Below are positions 28,501 to 35,889 of a stretch of 64,000 nucleotides of DNA, piece after piece (positions within the stretch are counted from its first letter, which is position 1; each line of letters opens with the position of its first letter). The DNA is from Sphingomonas xanthus (lineage in GTDB: Bacteria > Pseudomonadota > Alphaproteobacteria > Sphingomonadales > Sphingomonadaceae). The position numbers and the translations under genes were made by a program. Where the stretch lies: the NCBI RefSeq assembly GCF_007998985.1, contig NZ_CP041659.1, forward strand, positions 1,548,001 to 1,612,000, written 5' to 3'. The notes beneath the pieces were generated by a model. It was not told the DNA's origin. It was given only the letters and a program-made list of their open reading frames with translations, and made no database searches.

Positions 28501-28857
28501 GGAAATGGCCCGTGCCTCGCCGCCATCGATCGGGACGACGTAAATATCGCCGAGCAGGTCGAAGGCGATTTCTCTCCCGTCAGGCGAAACGTCGAGGCTC
28601 ATCCAGGTGCCGCGGTTCGTGTTGATCGCGACCTCGCGCCCCGGACCGTGGCGGGCGGTGACGTCCCATTTGTCGTCCTTCTTGCCCGCGGTGCCCGGCG
28701 CGGCCGGAATGCCTTCGGGATTGGGATCGGTCATTGGCTCGGCCTGTCCCGGCTGTGGCGGGGCGGGCGGGACCGGTGGGGTCGGGGCCGGCTGGGCCGC
28801 AAGCGCGGTGGTTGAGGCAAGAAGCGAAGTGGCGAGCAACAGTGCGAGGCGGCGCAT
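25513..28857 (-). CDS. Exported TolB-like propeller-amidohydrolase fusion protein
   Basis: An 1114-residue secreted enzyme. A signal peptide (MRRLALLLATSLLASTTALA) leads into a Pro-rich linker, then many PD40/TolB-type blades with repeated YSPDGGEIAFTSD-like motifs (to about residue 660), then a C-terminal amidohydrolase domain. Metal-site candidates are HWHGS in GLIDAHWHGSMGSDL, HDPSND, TTIEHSLP and GAHGQREGLGAHWD; the domain ends with the usual PGKLADLVVLDANPL. Relatives are annotated as peptidase-like amidohydrolases, but substrates are unproven. The start at 28857 gives the signal peptide; in-frame sequence to 28920 is upstream of it. Confidence 0.85.
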   Translation of the reverse strand: MRRLALLLATSLLASTTALAAQPAPTPPVPPAPPQPGQAEPMTDPNPEGIPAAPGTAGKKDDKWDVTARHGPGREVAINTNRGTWMSLDVSPDGREIAFDLLGDIYVVPIDGGEARAISTGHAWDMQPRYSPDGGEIAFTSDRGAGDNIWTMRRDGSAPRQITKESFRLLNQADWSPDGNFIVARKHFTSARSLGAGEMWLYHKAGGGAGVQMTKARTKQKDSNEPAFSPDGRYLYFSDDATPGDVFQYSKDPNGQIYVIQRLDRQTGEIETIVSGPGGAIRPTPSPDGKSLAFIRRVRYQSTLMVMDLASGRITPLTDMLDRDMQETWAVHGVYPGMSWTPDGKSIVFWAKGGIHRIDIASRQVREIPFRVTGTRWVEDAVRQQKDIAPASFRTKMVRFAQKSPDGSRIVYEALGNIWVANGDGGNARRLTRGSDFESYPTFSRDGRQVAYVAWDDDKAGRIKVVASSGGEGRIVTPEPGHYVEPAFSPDGSLIAYRKTRDGFLTTPLYGRDPGIYVVPTRGGTPKRVTKSGSQPMFGATSDRIFFTASGEEDKRLLKSVSVQGTEEVTHLISQNATDFALSPNEQFIAWTERYQAYVMPFVRSGRAIDIAPDGKALPQSQVSADAGDWLHWSGDGRSLFWSQGPNLYGLNVGTSGSFAGGKQGAAPRIAELGVTAKQVKPAGLLALTGARIVTMKGDDVIENGTILVDGDRISAVGPAAAVSYPAGTRTIDLAGKTVLPGLIDAHWHGSMGSDLIIPKQNWFHAAALAYGVTTVHDPSNDTFEVFAASEYQKAGKILGPRIFSTGTILYGATTPITVEVTSLEDARSHLRRLKANGAWSVKSYNQPRREQRQMVLQAARELGMEVVPEGGSLFEHNMTMIADGHTTIEHSLPVANIYDDVLQFWRGSGTAYNPTLVVAYGGAFGENYWYQHTDVWKEPILMRWVPRPLVDSRARRPVKNPPEEDNLFAIAAVAKQISDLGVPVSVGAHGQREGLGAHWDIWTFQRGGMTNLEALRTATINPARALGLDKDLGSLEPGKLADLVVLDANPLENIRNSTSVTMTMVGGRLLDSSLQLVAGGEGGFKPFWFHEQAGGAYTAGTTVGLPKDAHADD

Positions 28858-28946
28858 GGCGAAGTCCTTGGGTGCGGTAAAATCGCGCGGGACTTTGGCG
28901 GCATGGCCCGGCGATGACAACGCGCGCGAACCGCCGTTCGTCGAAA

Positions 28947-28976
28947 TTGACGAAAGGCCTGCGCCGAGGCTAGGGC
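28947..28976 (+). promoter_or_regulatory. Candidate leaderless promoter of the DUF3297 gene
   Basis: TTGACG (28947-28952), an 18-base spacer, then TAGGGC (28971-28976), which ends 7 bases before the ATG. The start has no Shine-Dalgarno site, so transcription probably begins at or next to the start codon. The TTGACG/GCTAGGGC pair resembles the Caulobacter housekeeping promoter consensus. Confidence 0.4.
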
Positions 28977-28983
28977 GCCGGTC

Positions 28984-29259
28984 ATGGCCGACAAGAAACC
29001 GCTTCCCGATCGTCTATCGCTCGACCCGCGCAGCCCGCACTTCGACAATGAGGTGCTTCAGCATGGGGTCGGAATCCGGTTCAACGGCAAGGAAAAGATC
29101 AACGTCGAAGAATATTGTATTTCCGAAGGCTGGATCCGCATGGCCGTGGGCAAAAGCCGCGATCGTCACGGCAATCCGATGACCATCAAGATGAACGGCG
29201 CGGTAGAGCCTTTTTACGAGGGCGACGAAAAAGGCCCCGGCGAAGACGCCGAGGCCTAA
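28984..29259 (+). CDS. DUF3297 family protein
   Basis: A 91-residue cytosolic protein matching DUF3297, with DRLSLDPRSPHFDNEVL at the N-terminus, GVGIRFNGKEKINVEEYCIS in the middle and GNPMTIKMNGAVEPFYE near the end. The family is restricted largely to proteobacteria and has no established function (it is sometimes mislabelled glutathione peroxidase). The acidic tail coincides with a hairpin over the stop codon. It is convergent with the next small gene. Confidence 0.88.
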   Translation: MADKKPLPDRLSLDPRSPHFDNEVLQHGVGIRFNGKEKINVEEYCISEGWIRMAVGKSRDRHGNPMTIKMNGAVEPFYEGDEKGPGEDAEA

Positions 29260-29285
29260 TTGGTTAGCGCCTGGCCCGGGTCAGG
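29232..29285. terminator. Two hairpins between convergent genes
   Basis: The first stem (29232-29257) pairs AGGCC with GGCCT and CGGCG with CGCCG around an AAGA loop, and covers the DUF3297 stop. The second (29270-29285) pairs CCTGGCCC with GGGTCAGG and reaches the stop of the opposing gene. Neither has a clear T-run, but the position between two convergent ends suits a bidirectional terminator. Confidence 0.4.
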
Positions 29286-29490
29286 GCTGGCGCGGGGTAG
29301 CCGCCTTGCGGCCCCGGTTACGGTCGATCAGCTTTTTCGCGCCCCAACCTGCCGCCAGGGCGAGCCCGAGCGGGCCAAGCCCGCGCCGGGCGATCGCCGG
29401 GATCGCGGTACCGACCAGCGTTCCAGTTAGCTTCTCGTTGCGTCCGGCGAGCTTACGCCCGGCAACGGCACCCAAAATCTTGGCAAGCAT
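29281..29490 (-). CDS. Small Ala/Gly-rich membrane-associated hypothetical protein
   Basis: A 69-residue basic protein with a weakly hydrophobic Ala/Gly/Leu segment (about residues 38-50) followed by a basic tail, consistent with a single membrane helix or a membrane-binding amphipathic region. The start at 29490 has a GAAAGG site and gives the compact MLAKILGAVAGRKLAG N-terminus. It is divergent from the psp operon; a role in envelope stress is only guilt by association. Confidence 0.55.
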   Translation of the reverse strand: MLAKILGAVAGRKLAGRNEKLTGTLVGTAIPAIARRGLGPLGLALAAGWGAKKLIDRNRGRKAATPRQP

Positions 29491-29654
29491 GACAAACCTT
29501 TCACGGTGAACGGGATTTGCCTGTTCGACGCATGGAACGGGCCGCGGGTTCCGTTGCGGCGCGATCGGGCCAGCACGCCAATTGATGGTGGGAATTCCCG
29601 CCAACCTTGGTGGCGTTGGTCGCCATTTGCTCAATTTTTCCCGGCAAACTGGGA

Positions 29655-29670
29655 TTGGCACGCCTCTTGT
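29655..29670 (+). promoter_or_regulatory. Sigma-54 promoter of the psp operon
   Basis: TTGGCAC, five bases (GCCTC), then TTGT. The -24 GG and -12 region are spaced as in the sigma-54 consensus TGGCAC-N5-TTGC, with the last base T instead of C. It is about 57 bases upstream of the first psp-operon start. Sigma-54 control of pspA by PspF is established in enterobacteria; no pspF is in this window. The rest of the intergenic 29491-29654 shows no gene. Confidence 0.6.
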
Positions 29671-29726
29671 AAGGTATGGGCATGGGAAGCCGGTCTGCCG
29701 GTTCCCCGTGAAAAGGGAGAATGAAA

Positions 29727-29861
29727 ATGTCTGGCATCAAATTTCATCGTCATCTGGTTGCGGCGTTTGCGTCGCTTCTCATGAGCTCGATCGCGGTTGG
29801 CGCCGCGGTTGCCCCGGCCCAGGTTTCGGCCAGCACCGTGGAAGTTTTCACCTATGCCTGA
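29727..29861 (+). CDS. Tiny exported peptide leading the psp operon
   Basis: A 44-residue open frame not covered by any other gene. It has a basic start (KFHRH), a hydrophobic core LVAAFASLLMSSIAVGAAV and a likely cleavage site after APAQVSA, leaving a mature stub of about nine residues (STVEVFTYA). ATG at 29727 is 7 bases from a GGGAG site; another in-frame ATG at 29721 is too close to it. The stop overlaps the pspA start (ATGCCTGA), so it is probably translated to couple pspA. It may be a regulatory leader, an envelope-stress sensor peptide, or both. No family recognised. Confidence 0.6.
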   Translation: MSGIKFHRHLVAAFASLLMSSIAVGAAVAPAQVSASTVEVFTYA

Positions 29862-30630
29862 ACTCGAACCGATCGTGGCCCGTCCGGCTGTCCGCATCGC
29901 GCGGCCGACAGACGCAGGAACTGAAACGAGCATTCGTCTCGCGCCGCTCGCCGGCATCCTGTCGGGCCCGATCTTCACCCGTACGCGGGACATCATCGCC
30001 GCGAACATGACGGACCTGCTCGACCGGTCGGAAGACCCAGCGCGCATGATCCGCATGATCATCGTCGAGATGGAAGAGACTCTGGTAGAAGTTCGCGCCA
30101 CCGCGGCGCGCTCAATCGCCGACATCAAGGAAATGCGCCGGGCCTGCAATCGCCTCGATGCGCTCCAGTCGGAATGGGCGGACAAGGCTGGTCTGGCCCT
30201 GGAGAAGGGGCGGGAGGACCTGGCCCGCGCCGCGCTGACGGAAAAGCAGAAGGCCGCCGAAATGACGGAGGGCCTGCACCTGGAGATCGTCCAGATCGAG
30301 CAAGTGCTGCGCGGTTACGAAGCCGATATCCAGCGGCTGCAATCGAAATTGGCCGAGGCTCGCGCCCGGCAGAACGCTATCACTTCGCGGATGGAGCGCG
30401 CGATCAGCCGCGCCCGCACCAGCGAGCTGCTTAACGGAAGTCGCGCCCAGGACGCCTTCGCCAAGTTCGAATTGCTTGAGCGCCGCGCCGACTTTGCCGA
30501 AGGCCGCGCCGACGCCCTAGCGCTCGCTGGACGCAAGAGCCTCGAAGAAGAAATCGCCGATTTGAAGGGCGCCGAAACGGTCGATGCCGAACTGGCCGCC
30601 ATGAAGGCCGCGCTCGCGGCGCAGAAATAG
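29854..30630 (+). CDS. pspA: Phage shock protein A (PspA/IM30 family)
   Basis: A 258-residue coiled-coil, ESCRT-III-like membrane-repair protein. The conserved core begins at IFTRTRDIIAANMTDLLDRSEDPARM and MIIVEMEETLVEVR and continues as long heptad-rich helices to the C-terminus (AELAAMKAALAAQ). E. coli PspA has 222 residues; here about 27 extra residues precede the first membrane-binding helix. The ATG at 29854 overlaps the stop of the upstream peptide gene; earlier in-frame starts lie inside that gene. First structural gene of pspA-pspC-pspB. Confidence 0.92.
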   Translation: MPELEPIVARPAVRIARPTDAGTETSIRLAPLAGILSGPIFTRTRDIIAANMTDLLDRSEDPARMIRMIIVEMEETLVEVRATAARSIADIKEMRRACNRLDALQSEWADKAGLALEKGREDLARAALTEKQKAAEMTEGLHLEIVQIEQVLRGYEADIQRLQSKLAEARARQNAITSRMERAISRARTSELLNGSRAQDAFAKFELLERRADFAEGRADALALAGRKSLEEEIADLKGAETVDAELAAMKAALAAQK

Positions 30631-30650
30631 TCGAAAGGAAAAGGGGAATC

Positions 30651-31037
30651 ATGTCGAACCGCTACTCGCTGAACCGCCGCGACAAGAAGCTGGCCGGTGT
30701 CTGCTCGACCCTCGGCGATATCTTTCACGTCGACCCGACCTTCCTGCGCATAGGCCTGGTGGCCTTCGCCCTGTTCATTGAATGGGAAATCGCGCTCATC
30801 GCCTACGTCGCCGCCGGCATCTATCTGCACATCAGGAAGAACCGGGCCGAGCGCGGCGGCGAGCGCCGTTCCGATTTCGACCGCATGGGCGACCTGGGCG
30901 AAGGCCGTTCGTCCGTTCACGACCTTCGTACCAAGCTGGACGTCAACGACCGCCGGATGATGGCGATCGACCAGCATCTCAACAGCCAGAATGATGATCT
31001 GGCACGCGAGATCGAAGCGCTTCGCAAGGAGAAGTGA
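30651..31037 (+). CDS. pspC: Phage shock protein C
   Basis: A 128-residue PspC-domain protein of the inner membrane. SLNRRDKKLAGVCSTLGDIF and the following FHVDPTFLRIGLVAFALF are the family signature, with one transmembrane helix around residues 35-60 and a cytoplasmic coiled-coil tail (LRTKLDVNDRRMMAIDQ onward). In enterobacteria PspC with PspB senses secretin or membrane stress and releases PspA from PspF. An AAAGGAAAAGGGG site lies upstream. Confidence 0.9.
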   Translation: MSNRYSLNRRDKKLAGVCSTLGDIFHVDPTFLRIGLVAFALFIEWEIALIAYVAAGIYLHIRKNRAERGGERRSDFDRMGDLGEGRSSVHDLRTKLDVNDRRMMAIDQHLNSQNDDLAREIEALRKEK

Positions 31038-31270
31038 TGATGGACCCGGTTTCCGCAGCGATGATCGGCGCGAGCATCCTTGTCGCCATTTGTCTCGCCA
31101 GCGTGATCGCCCTTCGGGGTTGGCAGGCCTGGCTCGATTTTAAGCGCCTCGAGCTGGCCAGCCGGGCCGGCGATGCGGGCCTTCCGCCGGCCGGTGGGAG
31201 GATCGAGATCGCGGACCTCAAGGAACGCGTCCGCAAATTGGAAGCGATCGCCGCCGGCATCGACCTTTGA
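31037..31270 (+). CDS. pspB: Phage shock protein B
   Basis: A 77-residue membrane protein: one N-terminal helix (about residues 5-28) and a basic/acidic cytoplasmic coiled coil ending IADLKERVRKLEAIAAGID, typical of PspB. Starts at GTG 31034, ATG 31037 and ATG 31040 are possible; 31037 gives a TGATG junction with pspC and reasonable spacing to AAGGAG. The order pspA-pspC-pspB differs from the enterobacterial pspA-pspB-pspC. Confidence 0.85.
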   Translation: MMDPVSAAMIGASILVAICLASVIALRGWQAWLDFKRLELASRAGDAGLPPAGGRIEIADLKERVRKLEAIAAGIDL

Positions 31271-31292
31271 TCCCGCCGAGGTTCGCGCGCTG

Positions 31293-31333
31293 AAACGGTC
31301 CGGTTTTTCCCCGCCCCCGACCGGACCGTTTTT
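31293..31333 (+). terminator. Rho-independent terminator of the psp operon
   Basis: A perfect 12-base-pair stem: AAACGGTCCGGT (31293-31304) pairs with ACCGGACCGTTT (31320-31331) around a 15-base loop, and runs directly into a T-rich stretch. It stands 22 bases after pspB and separates the operon from the cation efflux gene. Confidence 0.85.
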
Positions 31334-31371
31334 CCTTCCCCTTCGTCGCCCATTCCGATTAGGCTTGGCCG

Positions 31372-32307
31372 ATGGGCGCCGGACACGACCATGGGCCGCA
31401 TGCACAAACTGACGGGAATTTCGGCCGCGCCTTCGCGATCGGTATCGGTCTCAACCTTATCTTCGTCGCGGTTGAAGCCTTTTACGGTTTCACCGCAGAT
31501 TCGATGGCGCTGCTCGCCGACGCCGGCCATAACCTGTCCGATGTCCTCGGCCTGATCATCGCCTGGATTGGCGCGACGCTGGTCCGCCGCCGTCCAACCC
31601 CGCGCCTGTCCTACGGTCTCAAGAAAAGCTCGATCCTCGCCGCGCTGATCAACGCGTTACTGTTGCTGCTCGCGGTCGGCGCCATCGGGGCCGAAGCGAT
31701 CCGCCGGCTGGCCTCTCCGGAACCGGCCGACGGCGACGTTATGATGGTCGTCGCGGGCATCGGCATCCTCGTGAACGGGGCCACCGCGCTGTTGTTCATG
31801 CGTGGCGCGCACCACGACCTCAATATTCGCGGCGCCTTCTTGCACATGGTGGCCGACGCGGCGGTATCGGCGGCGGTCGTCGGAGCCGGCTTTCTGATCA
31901 CCCTGACCGGCAAGGTGTGGATCGATCCCGTCGCCAGCCTGATCGTCGCCGCGGTAATCCTCTACGGCACCTGGAATCTGCTCGCGGAATCGGCACTGAT
32001 GACGCTGGCCGGCGTGCCGCGGGGGATTGACGCCGATCAGGTCGGCAAGGCTTTGAACCGCCTGCCCGGCGTTAGCGGAACGCACCACCTCCACATCTGG
32101 TCGTTGAGCACCACCGAAACGGCTCTCACCGTCCACTTGATGGTCGAGCCGGAGGTCGATCGCGACCTCATCCTGCGGCAAGCGCATGCCTATGTGCATG
32201 AGTTGTTCGGCATCGGCCATTCGACCATCCAGGTAGAGCGGGCGGGAACGACCAGCCACGCCGACTGCCCGGCGCACGAGGGACACTGCGAGGACCACGG
32301 CGGCTGA
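31372..32307 (+). CDS. Cation diffusion facilitator (CzcD/ZitB-type) metal exporter
   Basis: A 311-residue CDF family transporter with six predicted helices and a cytoplasmic C-terminal domain. The metal site residues are in ADAGHNLSDVLGL (HxxxD, helix II) and HMVADAAVSAAV (helix V). The N-terminus is His-rich (GAGHDHGPHA), typical of zinc exporters. It would export Zn2+ (or Co/Cd) in exchange for protons. No Shine-Dalgarno site; TAGGCT ends 6 bases before the ATG. A ZnuD-like receptor gene follows. Confidence 0.88.
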   Translation: MGAGHDHGPHAQTDGNFGRAFAIGIGLNLIFVAVEAFYGFTADSMALLADAGHNLSDVLGLIIAWIGATLVRRRPTPRLSYGLKKSSILAALINALLLLLAVGAIGAEAIRRLASPEPADGDVMMVVAGIGILVNGATALLFMRGAHHDLNIRGAFLHMVADAAVSAAVVGAGFLITLTGKVWIDPVASLIVAAVILYGTWNLLAESALMTLAGVPRGIDADQVGKALNRLPGVSGTHHLHIWSLSTTETALTVHLMVEPEVDRDLILRQAHAYVHELFGIGHSTIQVERAGTTSHADCPAHEGHCEDHGG

Positions 32308-32362
32308 CCCGTTCGACGAGCCGCCGAACAGGTGCGACGGATGGCGGCATTTCGGTTGCGAT

Positions 32363-32375
32363 GATGTATTATATC
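32363..32375 (+). promoter_or_regulatory. AT-rich imperfect dyad upstream of the TonB receptor (candidate Zur/Fur-type site)
   Basis: GATGTATTATATC is a near-palindrome in a GC-rich genome, 32 bases before the receptor start. AT-rich dyads of this general look bind Fur-family regulators such as Zur. The match to a Zur consensus is approximate only. Confidence 0.3.
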
Positions 32376-32406
32376 TTTTAGGCGAATGGTCTCTCCATCC
32401 GTGTGA

Positions 32407-34512
32407 GTGTCCTCCTTGAACGTCGCCCAGACCCTGCTTGCCTCCGTTGCCGTTATCGCCGCTCCCGTCGCGGCGCAGGTGCAGCCCGCCGCGCCGCACA
32501 AGGAGGACGAGGCGATTGTCGTCACCGCGCCTTATGTCGCTGAGCTCGACCTGCTGGCCGGCAAGTCGGTGGTGTCCGGGGAAAAGCTGCAGCGCGATGT
32601 CCGCGCTCAGATCGGCGATTCACTGACCAGCCTTCCCGGCGTCTCGGCAACCAGCTTTACCCCCGGCGCTTCGCGACCTGTGCTTAGGGGCTTCCAGGGC
32701 GAACGCGTGCGCGTTCTGACCGACGGGATCGGTTCGATTGACGTATCCAACACTTCTGCCGACCATGCGGTGACGATCGATCCGCTAACGGCCGAGCGGA
32801 TCGAGGTGCTGCGCGGTCCGGCGGTGCTGCTGTTCGGAAGCCAGGCGACCGGCGGGGTGGTCAATGTGATCGACCATCGGATCCCGCGACGAATTCCCCG
32901 CGAAGGCTATCATGTCGACCTGATCGGCGGGCTGGGATCGGCCGCCGACGAACGTTCGATCGGCGCGGCTCTGGACCTGCGCCTGGCCGACAATCTCGTC
33001 GTCCATGTCGACGGAAGCTATCGCAAGAGCGATGACTTGCGCACTGGCGGGCATATCCTGTCGCGCGCGCTGCGCGCAGAGCAGCTGGCGATCGCCGAGG
33101 AAGAACTGGAGGAAGGCCATCCCGACGAAGCCGCCGAAGCGCTTGAGCTCGCGGCAATGCGCGGCAAGCTCCCGAATAGCGCGACCGAGCAGAAATCTGG
33201 CGGCATGGGGCTAAGCTACATCGGCGACAAGTTGACGCTTGGCGTGTCCATCGGCCGATTCGAAAGCGACTACGGCGTTCCAATGCGGCCCGGTGGCCTC
33301 CATCACGGTGAGGAAGAGGGCGGCGAGGAAGGCCATGGCGCAGAGGCCGTTACGATCGGCCTCAAGCAGACCAAATACGACCTTCGCGGCGATTATCGCT
33401 TTGACGGCGGCTTCTTCGACCGCGCCACGCTGCGGGTCGGGGCCGCCGACTATAAGCATACCGAGTTTGAAGGCGCCGAAATTGGCACCGTGTTCAAGTC
33501 GAACGGCACGGAAGGACGGTTCGAACTTTCGCAGCGCGAACGGAGCGGCTGGCGCGGCGCAAGCGGCGTGCAGATGTTCCGGCGCGAGCTGGAAGCGATC
33601 GGCGAGGAGGCCTTTGTCCCGCCTAACCGCAGCAGCCAGTTCGGCCTGTTCACCGTGCAGGAATTTGCGATCGGCAAGATCGGCGCCGAAGCCGCGGCTC
33701 GCTACGAGCGGACCGAGCAGCGCGACCGTGCCAACGACATCACGCGCCGCTATGACACGTTCAGCGCGGCGATCGGCGGATTCGTTGAGCCGGCCAGCCG
33801 GGTCAAGGCCGGCGTCAACCTTTCGCGCACCGTCCGCGCCCCTTCCGCTGAAGAGCTTTTCTCGAACGGCCCGCATATCGCGACCCAGGCGTTCGAGCTG
33901 GGCGATCCCGATCTCAAGACCGAAAAGGCGCTTGGCGGCGAAGCCTATGTCCGGGTCGAGCGTGACGCGTTCAGCGCCAGCGCAACCCTGTTCACCACTC
34001 GCTTCGACGATTTCATCTACCAGGATGAAACCGGCGAGGAGCGGGACGAGCTGCCCGTATTCCAATATTTCCAGCGCGACGCCCGGTTCAGCGGGATCGA
34101 ACTGGAAGCGAGCGCCAGGCTGTTCGAAGCGGGCGGATTCAAGTTCGTCGCGGATGGCGTTGCCGACTATGTCCGGGCAACGTTGAAGGGCGGCGGGCCG
34201 GTTCCGCGAATCCCGCCGCTCCGCCTGCTCGGCGGGCTGGAAGCGCAGTCAGACCGGCTCGATGGCCGGGTCGAGGTGGAATGGGTCGACAAGCAGGACC
34301 GGACCGCCTCGTTCGAAACGGCGACCGACGGCTTCACGCTGGTCAACGCATCCCTCGCCTGGCGGCCCTGGGGCAAGCGGCAAGAAACCGCGATCGTGCT
34401 CAGCGCGAACAACATCTTCGATGTCGAGGCGCGGCGCCATGCCTCCTTCACCAAGGACTTCGTGCCTCTTGCCGGGCGCGATATCCGGCTCAGCGCGCGG
34501 GTCAGCTTCTAA
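32407..34512 (+). CDS. TonB-dependent outer-membrane receptor, ZnuD-like
   Basis: A 701-residue receptor. A signal sequence (to about VAAQ) is followed by a TonB-box-like EAIVVTAPY, then the plug domain with LPGVSATSF, RPVLRGFQGERVRVLTDG and ERIEVLRGPAVLLFGSQATGGVVNV (in segments), and the beta barrel ending in an aromatic residue (ARVSF). A His/Glu-rich extracellular loop (HHGEEEGGEEGHGAE, about residue 299) resembles the zinc-capturing loop of ZnuD. No ATG start is available: GTG at 32407 is used, with TTG at 32416 as an alternative. The neighbouring CDF exporter supports a zinc link. Confidence 0.85.
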   Translation: MSSLNVAQTLLASVAVIAAPVAAQVQPAAPHKEDEAIVVTAPYVAELDLLAGKSVVSGEKLQRDVRAQIGDSLTSLPGVSATSFTPGASRPVLRGFQGERVRVLTDGIGSIDVSNTSADHAVTIDPLTAERIEVLRGPAVLLFGSQATGGVVNVIDHRIPRRIPREGYHVDLIGGLGSAADERSIGAALDLRLADNLVVHVDGSYRKSDDLRTGGHILSRALRAEQLAIAEEELEEGHPDEAAEALELAAMRGKLPNSATEQKSGGMGLSYIGDKLTLGVSIGRFESDYGVPMRPGGLHHGEEEGGEEGHGAEAVTIGLKQTKYDLRGDYRFDGGFFDRATLRVGAADYKHTEFEGAEIGTVFKSNGTEGRFELSQRERSGWRGASGVQMFRRELEAIGEEAFVPPNRSSQFGLFTVQEFAIGKIGAEAAARYERTEQRDRANDITRRYDTFSAAIGGFVEPASRVKAGVNLSRTVRAPSAEELFSNGPHIATQAFELGDPDLKTEKALGGEAYVRVERDAFSASATLFTTRFDDFIYQDETGEERDELPVFQYFQRDARFSGIELEASARLFEAGGFKFVADGVADYVRATLKGGGPVPRIPPLRLLGGLEAQSDRLDGRVEVEWVDKQDRTASFETATDGFTLVNASLAWRPWGKRQETAIVLSANNIFDVEARRHASFTKDFVPLAGRDIRLSARVSF

Positions 34513-34541
34513 CCCGCCGTCGACTGGTCTAGGGGCGGGCG

Positions 34542-35744
34542 ATGCTTGTCACTCATCTCGAATGTTCGCTTACCGGCGAACATTATGACGCCGCGCAGAT
34601 CCATAATCTCTCGAAGGCCGGGCGGCCGCTGCTTGCCCGTTACGACCTCGACGCGGTCGCGGCGCTTCTGACCAGAGATAAATTGGCAGCCCGGCCGGCG
34701 GGGATGTGGAAATGGCGTGAGCTGTTGCCGCTTCCCGAGGGCGCCCGGCCGGTATCGCTGGGCGAACCTGAAACACCCCTGATCGCGCTCGACGCGATCG
34801 GCGCTGCGCATGGCGTTCGCGCGCCAATCGTCAAGGACGAGGGCCGGCTTCCGACCGGATCGTTCAAGGCGCGGGGGATGGCGGCGGCGGTGAGCATGGC
34901 CAGCCATTTCGGAGTCGAGCGGATTGCCTTGCCGACAAATGGCAACGCCGGCGCAGCGCTTGCCGCCTATGCCGCGCGGGCGGGAATGCAGTCTCTGGTC
35001 ATCTGCCCGGCTGAGACGCCCGAAATCAATATCCGCGAAACCGCCGCCTATGGCGCGGAGGTAATCGTTGCGGACGGACAGATCGACGAATGTGGACGAA
35101 TTGTCGCCGACGGCGCGGCTGCAAACCGGTGGTTCGACTGCTCGACGCTTAAGGAACCCTATCGGCTTGAAGGCAAGAAGGTCATGGGCCTTGAGCTCGC
35201 CGAACAATATGGCTGGGACCTTCCCGACGTCATCTTCTACCCCACGGGCGGGGGCACCGGCCTTATCGGCATGTGGAAGGGCTTCGACGAGCTTGAGCGG
35301 GTCGGCTTGATCGGGCCGAAGCGTCCGCGGATGGTCGCGGTGCAGGCGACTGGCTGTGCGCCGATGGTCCGCGCCTGGCGCAATGGCGATGAATTCGCAG
35401 AGCGGTGGGAGGGGGCGGCGACCATGGCCACTGGTATTCGGGTGCCCAAGGCGGTCGGGGATTTCCTGATCCTGCGCGCGGTCCGCGAAAGCGGTGGCGT
35501 AGCCATCGCGGTCGAGGAAGAGGCGATTGCCGAGGCGGTCGAGGATGCGGCGCGGCTCGATGGCATGCTGCTTTGTCCCGAAGGCGGCGCGGTGCTCGCC
35601 GCCTGGCGCCAGGCCTTGGCCCAGGGGCTGGTCGACGGGGATGATCGGGCGCTGCTGTTCAACTGCGCCAATGGCAACAAATACCCGCTCGCCGACCGCG
35701 CGCGGCGCATGCCGCTGGCGACGTTGGATGCTTCGAATCTGTGA
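34542..35744 (+). CDS. thrC: Threonine synthase
   Basis: A 400-residue PLP enzyme converting O-phosphohomoserine to threonine, of the shorter class also found in archaea and plants. The PLP Lys is in the motif PTGSFKARGMAAAVSMA (about residue 110), the phosphate-binding loop is PTNGNAGAALAAYAA and the C-terminal part keeps FYPTGGGTGLIGMWKG. The N-terminal CSLTGEHYDA segment is typical. A TAGGGG element ends 6 bases before the ATG and there is no Shine-Dalgarno site. Other PLP fold-II lyases are a less likely alternative. Confidence 0.85.
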   Translation: MLVTHLECSLTGEHYDAAQIHNLSKAGRPLLARYDLDAVAALLTRDKLAARPAGMWKWRELLPLPEGARPVSLGEPETPLIALDAIGAAHGVRAPIVKDEGRLPTGSFKARGMAAAVSMASHFGVERIALPTNGNAGAALAAYAARAGMQSLVICPAETPEINIRETAAYGAEVIVADGQIDECGRIVADGAAANRWFDCSTLKEPYRLEGKKVMGLELAEQYGWDLPDVIFYPTGGGTGLIGMWKGFDELERVGLIGPKRPRMVAVQATGCAPMVRAWRNGDEFAERWEGAATMATGIRVPKAVGDFLILRAVRESGGVAIAVEEEAIAEAVEDAARLDGMLLCPEGGAVLAAWRQALAQGLVDGDDRALLFNCANGNKYPLADRARRMPLATLDASNL

Positions 35745-35757
35745 GCTGGAAACAGTA

Positions 35758-35785
35758 AACCCCGGCAACCGAAGTTGCCGGGGTT
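35758..35785 (+). terminator. Strong hairpin after thrC
   Basis: A perfect 12-base-pair stem (AACCCCGGCAAC with GTTGCCGGGGTT) closes a CGAA tetraloop 13 bases after the thrC stop. There is no T-run afterwards, but a second small stem (GGTTC/GAACC, 35790-35805) follows. It likely ends thrC transcription and could also act for tRNA-Thr on the other strand. Confidence 0.6.
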
Positions 35786-35889
35786 CCATGGTTCATCTCT
35801 GAACCACCTGATAAAAACGGCTCGCCCGGCTATCGGTTCCCACGATCGCGAAAATTTTTCCCCGATGCGGTGTGCAGGACGGTCGGCCA

